Positions 8,348 to 14,802 of a DNA stretch of 35,107 nucleotides are shown here, piece after piece. Source of the stretch: a bacterium. GTDB lineage: Bacteria; Zhuqueibacterota; Zhuqueibacteria; Residuimicrobiales; Residuimicrobiaceae. The stretch is taken from contig JAKPUX010000030.1 in the NCBI GenBank assembly GCA_029554865.1, positions 1 through 35,107 on the forward strand, given 5' to 3'. The notes below the pieces were generated by a model. That model made no database searches, had not been told where the DNA came from, and saw nothing but the letters and a program-made list of their open reading frames with translations. Positions within the stretch are counted from its first letter, which is position 1. Each line of letters starts with the position of its first letter. The position numbers were made by a program, and so were the translations under genes.

Positions 8348-9826
8348 TCACTCTCCCAGTTTGAACCAGGAGGCGACATCGGGGGCGAGGACCCCGGATG
8401 CGCGCAGGCAGCGGAATTCGTTGGTGGATGGGGAGTAGGAATAATCCTTCTCCCACTCGCCGGCCCGGGCGGTGGTCTCGCGGATGGCGGCGAGGATAAA
8501 ATCGATCTCGGCGTCGGTCATGGTGGGATGGATGGAGAGGCGGACCCATCCCGGCTTGCTGCTGAGGTCTCCGTGGTCGATCTGTTCGGCGATGCGGTGG
8601 GAGCGGTGGGGATCGACATGGAGCAGATAATGGCCGTAGGTGCCGGCGCAGGAACAGCCCCCGCGCACCTGGATGCCGAAACGGTCATTGAGCAGCTTGA
8701 CGAAGAGGTTGTAGTGGATCTTTTCCGAGTAAAAAGAAAAGATGCCGAGGCGTTCCTCGATGTGGTCGGCGAGGAGATGGAGGTCGGGGATGGCGCGCAG
8801 CCCGGCGAAGAGGCGGGCTTTGATCTCTTCTTCACGGGCGAGCATATCGGCCACCCCCATCCGCTCCTTGAGTTCGATGGCGAGGGCGGCGCGGATGGCC
8901 TGGAGGAAGCCGGGCGTGCCCCCGTCCTCGCGCGCCTCGATATTGTCCACGAAGCTGTGTTCTCCCCAGGGATTGGTCCAGTTGACGGTTCCGCCGCCGG
9001 GCTGGTCCGGCACCCTCAGGGTGTAGAGCGAGGCGTCGAAAAGAAGGATCCCCGCACTGCCCGGTCCGCCGAGGAACTTGTGGGGACTGAAAAAGATGGC
9101 ATCCAGCCTGGCCAGGGGGTCGGCCGGATGCATGTCGATGGCGACATAGGGGGCGGAGGCGGCGAAATCGACAAAGCACAGGCCGCCGTGCTCGTGCATG
9201 ATGCGGGCCATCTCGTGATAGGGGGTGCAGATGCCGGTGACGTTGGAGCAGGCGGTGAAGGTGCCGATCTTCATCTGCCGGTCGCGGTGGATGCGCAGCA
9301 GGCGTTCGAGATCGTCGAGATTGACCCTGCCCTGTGCATCCGGTTCGATCACCTCGACATCGGCGATGCTTTCCAGCCAGGAGGTCTGGTTGGAGTGGTG
9401 CTCCATGTGGGTGATAAAGACCACCGGGCGGGACTTTTGTGGAAGATAGAGATAGTCTGCCAGCTGCTCAGGGAGGCGCAGGCCGAGGATGCGCTGCCAC
9501 TTGTTCACAGCGGCGGTCATGCCGGCACCGGTGGCGATGAGCATATCATCGGGGCCGGCATGGACATGCCGCTTGATGCGCTCCTGGGCAAGATGATAAG
9601 CCCGGGTCATGCTGGTGCCGGTGATACTCGATTCCGAATGGGTGTTGCCGACAAAGGGGCCGAAACGGCCGGACATGGCCTCCTCGATCGGCCGGTAGAG
9701 GCGCCCGCTCGCGGTCCAGTCCGCATAGACGATGCGATGCTCGCCGTAGGCGGTCGCAAAACTCTGATTGTATCCGATGATGTGGTCGCGGAAGGGGGCG
9801 AAGCGGCTTTCGAGCGTGCCCGGCAT
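8348..9826 (-). CDS. Class V aminotransferase, cysteine desulfurase/selenocysteine lyase-like
   Basis: A 492-residue PLP enzyme. The aldimine lysine is K250 in FFSPHKFLGGPGSAG, the pyridine-nitrogen Asp is D220 in CFVDFAASAPY, and EHH (142-144) carries the ring-stacking His. RGGCSCAGTYGHY (C391, C393) occupies the position of the catalytic-Cys loop of CsdA/SufS proteins. It may release sulfur from cysteine, or act on a related substrate; the product is not known. I chose the ATG at 9826 because CAGGAG lies just upstream and a promoter (9867-9895) precedes it; the open frame extends further to 9991 but overlaps the lexA control region. No iron-sulfur scaffold or sulfur-transfer partner is adjacent. 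It is followed on the same strand by the SNF2 protein. Confidence 0.87.
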   Translation of the reverse strand: MPGTLESRFAPFRDHIIGYNQSFATAYGEHRIVYADWTASGRLYRPIEEAMSGRFGPFVGNTHSESSITGTSMTRAYHLAQERIKRHVHAGPDDMLIATGAGMTAAVNKWQRILGLRLPEQLADYLYLPQKSRPVVFITHMEHHSNQTSWLESIADVEVIEPDAQGRVNLDDLERLLRIHRDRQMKIGTFTACSNVTGICTPYHEMARIMHEHGGLCFVDFAASAPYVAIDMHPADPLARLDAIFFSPHKFLGGPGSAGILLFDASLYTLRVPDQPGGGTVNWTNPWGEHSFVDNIEAREDGGTPGFLQAIRAALAIELKERMGVADMLAREEEIKARLFAGLRAIPDLHLLADHIEERLGIFSFYSEKIHYNLFVKLLNDRFGIQVRGGCSCAGTYGHYLLHVDPHRSHRIAEQIDHGDLSSKPGWVRLSIHPTMTDAEIDFILAAIRETTARAGEWEKDYSYSPSTNEFRCLRASGVLAPDVASWFKLGE

Positions 9827-9866
9827 GGAACTCCTGCTGAAATGGGTTCTCTCTCTATACACCCAT

Positions 9867-9895
9867 ATTGTAACAAAAATCTCCGACAGGAACAA
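9867..9895 (-). promoter_or_regulatory. Promoter for the class V aminotransferase gene
   Basis: On the minus strand, TTGTTC (9895-9890), a 17-bp spacer and TACAAT (9872-9867) give a good sigma-70-type promoter. The predicted start is near 9860, about 34 nt before the ATG at 9826. The nearest LexA box (9949-9960) lies more than 50 bp upstream of this -35. Confidence 0.7.
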
Positions 9896-9948
9896 CGATT
9901 TTCTTGCCCCCATAAAGAGGTTGGCCGGCGGCTGCAGGGGTCGGGGAT

Positions 9949-10024
9949 GAACATTTGTTAAAATAATGTAAAAAATGCTTGACAAAAGCAAACATATGTG
10001 CTATATTTAGGTGAACAAATGTTC
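9949..10024 (+). promoter_or_regulatory. lexA promoter with three LexA-box-like operators
   Basis: The promoter is TTGACA (9979-9984), a 17-bp spacer and TATATT (10002-10007). The perfect palindrome GAACAAATGTTC (10013-10024) covers the predicted transcription start and matches the Gram-positive-type LexA box GAAC-N4-GTTC. Two imperfect boxes are GAACATTTGTTA (9949-9960), upstream of the -35, and AAACATATGTGC (9990-10001), inside the spacer. This arrangement implies autorepression of lexA, and of any genes co-transcribed with it, relieved by DNA damage. Confidence 0.85.
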
Positions 10025-10049
10025 TGCTAACCTGATCAAGAGTTCACCC

Positions 10050-10682
10050 ATGTCCGACACATTGACTCCAAAACAGCGCCAGGTGCTTGAAGCCATCCGG
10101 CGATTCCAGCAGGAAAAGGGCTATCCCCCCACGGTGCGCGAGCTCGCGGAGCTCTTCGGCCAGCTCTCCACAGCGGGGATGCACAAGATCCTCATGACCC
10201 TCCAGGAAAAGGGGGTGCTCAGCCGCCGTGAAGGGACCAAGTCGCGCTCCTATCACATCATCGGCGAGGAGCCGGGCGAAGGCCCGGCCGGCCGCGCCCG
10301 CCCCTGCCCCATCATCGGTGAGGTTGTGGCCGGCATGCCCGAACTGGCCCTCGAGGAGCGGGAAGGCGATCTCTATCTCGACTCGGACTGGGTGGGCAAG
10401 GAGGATATCTTTCTGCTCAGGGTGCGCGGCCACAGCATGATCGACGCCGACATCCGCGACGGCGACCTGCTCGCCGTGCAGATCACCCAGAGCTGCCGCA
10501 ACGGCGAGATCATCATCGCCCTGCTCGACGACGAGGCCACGGTCAAACGCTTTTACAAGGAGAAAGACCGGGTGCGCCTCCAACCCGAAAACCAGACCAT
10601 GCAGCCCATCTACATCCCCATCGATGATCCCGGCTTCCGCATCATCGGCAAGGTCAAGGGGCTGCTGCGCAGATATCATTAA
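10050..10682 (+). CDS. lexA: LexA repressor (SOS regulon)
   Basis: A 210-residue protein with the standard LexA plan. The N-terminal winged helix-turn-helix is at 1-70 (LTPKQRQVLEAI, GYPPTVRELAELFG). The self-cleavage site Ala94-Gly95 lies in EVVAGMPELA. The peptidase S24 domain has Ser129 in RGHSMIDADIRDGD and Lys166 in DEATVKRFYKE as the catalytic pair. It represses SOS genes and cleaves itself when bound to RecA filaments. The recognition region FGQLSTAGMHKILMTL differs from the usual SSPSSVHKHL wording but keeps the pattern. I start at ATG 10050: an in-frame GTG at 10011 would lie upstream of the predicted transcription start. The promoter carries three LexA-like boxes. The next gene follows by 14 bp. 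Confidence 0.97.
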   Translation: MSDTLTPKQRQVLEAIRRFQQEKGYPPTVRELAELFGQLSTAGMHKILMTLQEKGVLSRREGTKSRSYHIIGEEPGEGPAGRARPCPIIGEVVAGMPELALEEREGDLYLDSDWVGKEDIFLLRVRGHSMIDADIRDGDLLAVQITQSCRNGEIIIALLDDEATVKRFYKEKDRVRLQPENQTMQPIYIPIDDPGFRIIGKVKGLLRRYH

Positions 10683-10696
10683 TCATCGGAGCCGAT

Positions 10697-11113
10697 ATGG
10701 CAACCCTTGCAGAGACCATTCAGATCGAGCAGCCGCGCCCCCGCCCCCGCACGGAACTTCAGGAACCGGCCCTGCTCATGCGCACCGCCAGCCGCCGCGT
10801 CAGCAGCTGGTTCACCACCCTGGAAGAGCGCCACAACATCACCGCCGGCGAGGTGATGGACTATCTCGTCCAGCGAGAACCCCGGATCAAGGAGCAGCTG
10901 GACCGTCTCTGGGCGCTCGTCGACTGCGACGTCCAGGGCCGCTATCTCGAAGGCGTGCTCGATGAGAACGATTTCCGCCTCTGGCGCCAGCACCTGCGCG
11001 AATGGCTCAACCTGCTCCACTCCGCCCTGGCCCTGGTCCGCCTCCATCGCAGCAGCGATGCCGAGGGGGATTTTGCCATCGCCGCCGGCGCTCTCACCCC
11101 GGCGGCGGCCTGA
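10697..11113 (+). CDS. Unknown 138-residue protein in the lexA operon
   Basis: I do not recognise the family. The protein begins with a Pro/Arg-rich stretch (residues 10-20). A mostly helical core follows, with RRVSSWFTTLEERHNITAG (33-51), EVMDYLVQREPRIKEQL and DENDFRLWRQHLREWLNLL (89-107), and an Ala-rich tail ends it. It has no signal peptide or membrane segment. It starts 14 bp after lexA with CGGAG upstream of the ATG, and no terminator separates the two, so it is probably transcribed from the LexA-controlled promoter. An SOS-related role is inference from position only. Confidence 0.75.
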   Translation: MATLAETIQIEQPRPRPRTELQEPALLMRTASRRVSSWFTTLEERHNITAGEVMDYLVQREPRIKEQLDRLWALVDCDVQGRYLEGVLDENDFRLWRQHLREWLNLLHSALALVRLHRSSDAEGDFAIAAGALTPAAA

Positions 11114-11166
11114 CGCCCCGGGGTTGAACCGTTCTTCGACCTGACGATTTGTAAAGGCAGTGATCT

Positions 11167-11409
11167 ATGGCAAAAAGCATTAGAACCGATTGGGCCGCCT
11201 ACTGGGACCAATTTGATGATCTCGATGAACTCCAATCCAAATCCTTCAACCTCGACGACACCCTGATCGAAATTGAAAGGTATGCCGGCTGCAAACTCCT
11301 CAGCGGCGACCAGATGCAGATCATCATGGCCCTCGAAGAGCGCATCCGCGAAGTGAGCAAACGCTCAGGCCAGGGCGCTGTGAGCGCCCAGTACAGCCTC
11401 TTCGACTGA
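11167..11409 (+). CDS. Unknown 80-residue protein with possible clamp-binding C-terminus
   Basis: A small acidic-to-neutral protein with no recognised family. Residues 9-30 are aromatic and acidic (DWAAYWDQFDDLDEL), residues 31-66 look helical, and the last residues are SAQYSLFD. The QYSLF pentapeptide (75-79) is close to the bacterial sliding-clamp-binding consensus QL[SD]LF, and its extreme C-terminal position matches how such motifs are presented by translesion polymerases and related factors. It lies 53 bp after the 138-residue gene, with AAAGGCAG before the ATG. A lexA-linked gene with a clamp peptide would fit a damage-tolerance accessory role; this is inference. Confidence 0.72.
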   Translation: MAKSIRTDWAAYWDQFDDLDELQSKSFNLDDTLIEIERYAGCKLLSGDQMQIIMALEERIREVSKRSGQGAVSAQYSLFD

Positions 11410-11433
11410 ACCCGAATTTCCCCGCCATCCCCT

Positions 11434-11495
11434 CCCGGCGCCCCGCCGGGACGACGCCCCCTCTGCGGCGCAGCCACCTGCGCTGCGCCGCAGAG
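11434..11495. repeat. GC-rich palindromes in the intergenic region after the lexA operon
   Basis: The gene-free stretch 11410-11618 is GC-rich and contains two hairpins. The first has a 7-bp stem (CCCGGCG at 11434-11440 with CGCCGGG at 11444-11450). The second has a perfect 14-bp stem (CTCTGCGGCGCAGC at 11461-11474 with its complement at 11482-11495) and a 7-nt loop. Neither is followed by a T run, so they are not standard intrinsic terminators, though the large one could still impede transcription. I see nothing else in 11496-11605. Confidence 0.7.
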
Positions 11496-11618
11496 TCCCC
11501 CTTGCCCGGTCCGGCCTGTGTTCGTGCGCCCGCCTCTGCTTCCCCGGCGCAGGCCGGGCCGGGATGACCAGCCCTCGCCTCTCCCTCCAGCCAGCCAACC
11601 TACACCCGCCGATTAAAA

Positions 11619-11812
11619 CAGGCTACCCCCCGAAATCTCGTTCCCACCCAAAGATAATTAATTAAAAAAATAAAATATTATCTGCCATAAATACCTTGTA
11701 AAATAAATGGCCTCATGAAGAGGGCACAGGCTGTGAGTAGGCTGGAAATGGTATGGAGGGATTGGAGTACGCGGCGCCAGGCGTCAGGTGGGAGCCAGAT
11801 TTCGGGGGTACC
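11619..11812. mobile_element. MITE-like element, copy 2 (194 bp, 13-bp target duplication)
   Basis: Second copy of the element at 30-222, in the same orientation, about 98% identical, with the same imperfect terminal inverted repeats. The flanking exact 13-bp duplication is CCGCCGATTAAAA at 11606-11618 and 11813-11825, so it was inserted independently at a site with a different sequence. The element carries no gene. Its right target duplication ends three bases before the -35 hexamer of the valS promoter, so the insertion sits where an UP element or activator site would be. Confidence 0.9.
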
Positions 11813-11828
11813 CCGCCGATTAAAACCG

Positions 11829-11857
11829 TTGACTATTTTCAAGCAATTGCCTATATT
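11829..11857 (+). promoter_or_regulatory. valS promoter
   Basis: TTGACT (11829-11834), a 17-bp spacer and TATATT (11852-11857) form a strong sigma-70-type promoter immediately downstream of mobile element copy 2. The predicted start near 11864 gives a leader of about 130 nt before the chosen valS ATG. I see no T-box consensus in that leader. Confidence 0.78.
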
Positions 11858-11992
11858 TCTGTTTATGGTTAAATTATAATAGTTACAGCGATGATGACCG
11901 GCATCCTCCCGGAGCGGCCCCCTGACTGGCAGCAAGCCGTCAGACCGGCCGCAGCCGTTCCCCGGCAAAGCCCAAGAAAGGTTCGACCCTCC

Positions 11993-14728
11993 ATGAGCTC
12001 TCGCGAACTCGAGAAAATCTACGATCCCACCCTGGTGGAAGACCGCTGGTACGCCTTTTGGGAAGAAAACCACCTCTTCCACGCCGATGCCCGCTCCGAC
12101 CGGGAGAGCTATACCATCATGATCCCTCCGCCCAACGTGACCGGCATGCTCACCATGGGTCATATCCTCAATAACACCATCCAGGACCTCCTCATCCGCT
12201 GGAAAAAAATGCAGGGCTATGAAACCCTGTGGATGCCCGGCACCGACCACGCCGGCATCGCCACCCAGAACAAGGTGGAGGCGGCCCTGCGCCAGGAGGG
12301 GGAGACCCGCTACACCCTCGGCCGCGAAAAGTTCCTCGAGCGCGTCTGGGAGTGGCGGGAAAAGTACGGTGGAATCATCTTCCAGCAGCTGCGCAAACTC
12401 GGCGCCGCCTGCGACTGGGAGAGGGAATGCTTCACCATGGACGAGGGTTTGAGCCAGGCAGTGCGCGAGGTTTTTGTCAGCCTCTATGAAAAAGGGCTGA
12501 TCTACAAGGGCAACCGCCTTATCAACTGGTGCCCGAGCTGCCGTACCGCCCTCGCCGACGAGGAGGTCAATTCGATCGAGGAGGAGGGGAGGCTCTGGAA
12601 CATCGCCTACCCCCTTGCGGAGGGGGAGGGCGAGATCATCGTCGCCACCACCCGGCCCGAAACCATGCTCGGCGACACCGCAGTGGCAGTCAACCCCGCC
12701 GACGAGCGCTATCAGCACCTCATCGGCAAAAAGGTCATCCTGCCCCTGGCCAATCGGGCCATCCCGGTCGTCGCTGACGAACACGCCGATCCGGCCTTCG
12801 GCAGCGGCGCGGTCAAGATCACCCCGGCCCACGATTTCAACGATTTTGAGGTCGGCCAGCGCCATGGCCTCGAGCTGGTGCAGGTCATCGGTCCGGACGG
12901 CCGCATGAACGCCGCCGCCGGGCTTTATGAGGGGCTCGACCGCTTTGAGGCGCGTAAAAAAATCCTCGCCGATCTGCAGGCGGGCGGCCTCTTGCGCGGC
13001 GAGATCAGGAAGAACATCCCGGTGCCGCACTGCTACCGTTCCGGTGATGTCATTGAGCCCCATCTCTCGGAGCAGTGGTACGTCCGGATGGCCCCCCTGG
13101 CGGAGCCCGCCCTCGAGGCAGTGCGCTCCGGCCGTATCAAATTCTATCCCCGCCACTGGGAGGAGACCTATTTTCACTGGATGACCAACATCCGCGACTG
13201 GTGCATCAGCCGGCAGATCTGGTGGGGCCATCGCGTGCCGGTCTGGTACTGCGACCAGGGCCACACCATCGTTCGCCGCGAAGCCCCGGCCTCCTGCCCG
13301 GAGTGCGGCAGCACGGCGCTGCGCCAGGATGAGGATGTGCTCGACACCTGGTTCAGCTCCTGGCTCTGGCCCTTCAGCACCCTGGGCTGGCCGGAGAAGA
13401 GCGAGGAGTTGAAAAAATTCTTCCCCTCTGATACCCTGGTGACCGGTCCGGACATCATCTTTTTCTGGGTGGCGCGCATGATCATGGCCTCGCTGGAGTT
13501 CATGGGAGATATCCCCTTCCGGCAGGTCTATTTCAACGGCATGATCCGCGACCTCGAGGGCCGCAAGATGTCCAAGTCGCTTGGCAACTCGCCCGATCCC
13601 TTTTGGCTCATCCGCGGCGCCGCCGCCGCCGATATCGGCGAGTTCAGCAAGCTCAACGCCAGCTACCGCAGCGGAGTGCCCGCCTACGGAGCGGATGCCA
13701 TCCGCCTCACCATGGTCTATTTGACCCCCCTGGGCGGGGATGTCCGCTTTGACCATACCCTGGTGGAGATGGGCCAAAAGTTCGCCAACAAGCTCTGGAA
13801 TGCCGCCCGCTTTATCCTTATGAACCTGGATGATGAGGAAACCCTTCTGCCTGTCGCAGAGATCCCGGCGGTGGAGATGGAGCTGGCCGACCGCTGGATC
13901 CTCAGCCGCCTGCATCGGGCCCTGGCCGAGGTGGAGAGGGCTCTGCAGGAGTTCCGACTCAACGATGCCACGCGGGCCGTGTATGATTTCATCTGGGGCG
14001 AGTACTGCGATTGGTACCTTGAGTTGATCAAGAAGCGCCTTTACGATGAGGCCGACCCCGCAGCGAGGCGGGTGGCCCGTTCGCTGGCGACCCATGTGCT
14101 CGAAAGCAGCGTGCGCATGCTCCATCCCTTCATGCCTTTCATCACCGAGGAGATCTGGCAGCACCTGCCCGCGGAGTACCAGGAGGAAAAGCCCGTCCGC
14201 ACTATCATGCTGCAGAGCTACCCAAAGGCCGATGCGGCCCTGCTGGATGAGACAGCGGAGCAGGAGATGTCAGTGATGCAGCAGGTGATCGGGGCGGTGC
14301 GCAACATCCGCGGTGAAATGAATGTCCCGCCAGCCCGCGAGGCCGATCTGATCATCAACAGCGCCGCCGCGGCCCCCCTCGAGCTGATCGAGCGCAATGG
14401 TGGCTACCTGCACAAGCTCGCGCGCGTCGGCCGGATCCTGTACAATCAGCCGCGCCCGGCCGCTGCGGCCAGCGCCGTGGCGCAGGGGATTGAGATCCTC
14501 GTCCCCCTGGCCGGCCTGATCGATGTCGATCGTGAGAGGGGCCGTCTCGAAAAGGAGATCGCCCGTCTCGAGGGGCAGCTCTTCGGACTGACCCAGAAGC
14601 TGATGAACCGGGATTTTATCGCCCGGGCCCCGAAAGAGGTGATCGAGAAGGAGGAGAAGAAGCGCTCTGATTACTCGCTCACCCTGGAAAAGCTGCGCGC
14701 AAGCCTGCAGAGCATCGCGGGTGAATGA
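11993..14728 (+). CDS. valS: Valyl-tRNA synthetase
   Basis: A 911-residue class Ia synthetase that charges tRNA-Val. PPPNVTGMLTMGH (46-57... region) holds the HIGH signature, here TMGH with Thr54 where the family usually has His. The editing domain includes ATTRPETMLGDTAV. A zinc-type pair CPSC (180-183) and CPECG (about 435) flank the Rossmann parts. KMSKS is at 525-529, followed by SLGNSPDP. About 25 extra residues (roughly 537-563) lie before YGADAIRLTMV. The anticodon-binding domain and the C-terminal coiled coil (from LIDVDRERGRLEKEIARLE) complete the chain. The start at 11993 begins with the usual RELEKIYDPTLVEDRWY; the open frame extends 34 codons upstream, to 11891, but that part is Pro/Arg-rich and unlike the family. 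AAGAAAGG precedes the ATG. It is the first gene of a run with the DUF4139 gene and recG. Confidence 0.97.
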   Translation: MSSRELEKIYDPTLVEDRWYAFWEENHLFHADARSDRESYTIMIPPPNVTGMLTMGHILNNTIQDLLIRWKKMQGYETLWMPGTDHAGIATQNKVEAALRQEGETRYTLGREKFLERVWEWREKYGGIIFQQLRKLGAACDWERECFTMDEGLSQAVREVFVSLYEKGLIYKGNRLINWCPSCRTALADEEVNSIEEEGRLWNIAYPLAEGEGEIIVATTRPETMLGDTAVAVNPADERYQHLIGKKVILPLANRAIPVVADEHADPAFGSGAVKITPAHDFNDFEVGQRHGLELVQVIGPDGRMNAAAGLYEGLDRFEARKKILADLQAGGLLRGEIRKNIPVPHCYRSGDVIEPHLSEQWYVRMAPLAEPALEAVRSGRIKFYPRHWEETYFHWMTNIRDWCISRQIWWGHRVPVWYCDQGHTIVRREAPASCPECGSTALRQDEDVLDTWFSSWLWPFSTLGWPEKSEELKKFFPSDTLVTGPDIIFFWVARMIMASLEFMGDIPFRQVYFNGMIRDLEGRKMSKSLGNSPDPFWLIRGAAAADIGEFSKLNASYRSGVPAYGADAIRLTMVYLTPLGGDVRFDHTLVEMGQKFANKLWNAARFILMNLDDEETLLPVAEIPAVEMELADRWILSRLHRALAEVERALQEFRLNDATRAVYDFIWGEYCDWYLELIKKRLYDEADPAARRVARSLATHVLESSVRMLHPFMPFITEEIWQHLPAEYQEEKPVRTIMLQSYPKADAALLDETAEQEMSVMQQVIGAVRNIRGEMNVPPAREADLIINSAAAAPLELIERNGGYLHKLARVGRILYNQPRPAAAASAVAQGIEILVPLAGLIDVDRERGRLEKEIARLEGQLFGLTQKLMNRDFIARAPKEVIEKEEKKRSDYSLTLEKLRASLQSIAGE

Positions 14729-14802
14729 CACCTGCAGCCTTTGACCGGCAAGGGGCGAGGCGGCTGCTCCAAACCATCAACGCAACACTATAGGAGATTG
14801 CA

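Noticed and set aside
6291-8438. Long open frame on the plus strand (715 codons) over the helicase
   Set aside because: It is the complement of the SNF2 gene, which has all helicase motifs in order. The antisense frame has no recognisable motif.
5427-9826. DISARM or Dnd/Ssp defence system
   Set aside because: No drmA, drmB, drmC, methylase, dndCDE or sspBCD genes are present; only one SNF2 protein and one desulfurase-like protein are seen.
8267-9961. Long open frame on the plus strand (564 codons) over the aminotransferase
   Set aside because: Antisense to a gene with clear PLP motifs, and it overlaps the mapped promoter region of that gene and lexA.
10011-10049. GTG at 10011 as lexA start
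   Set aside because: It lies before the predicted transcription start and inside the LexA box; ATG 10050 gives the standard protein.
11124-11132. GAACCGTTC as a further LexA box before the 80-residue gene
   Set aside because: The half-sites are separated by one base rather than four, so it does not match the GAAC-N4-GTTC pattern.
11864-11992. T-box or other riboswitch in the valS leader
   Set aside because: The leader is about 130 nt and lacks the conserved T-box bulge sequence and a terminator hairpin with a T run.
11678-14164. Long open frame on the minus strand (828 codons) over valS
   Set aside because: Antisense to valS, which carries all synthetase motifs; it also runs through the mobile element and the valS promoter.
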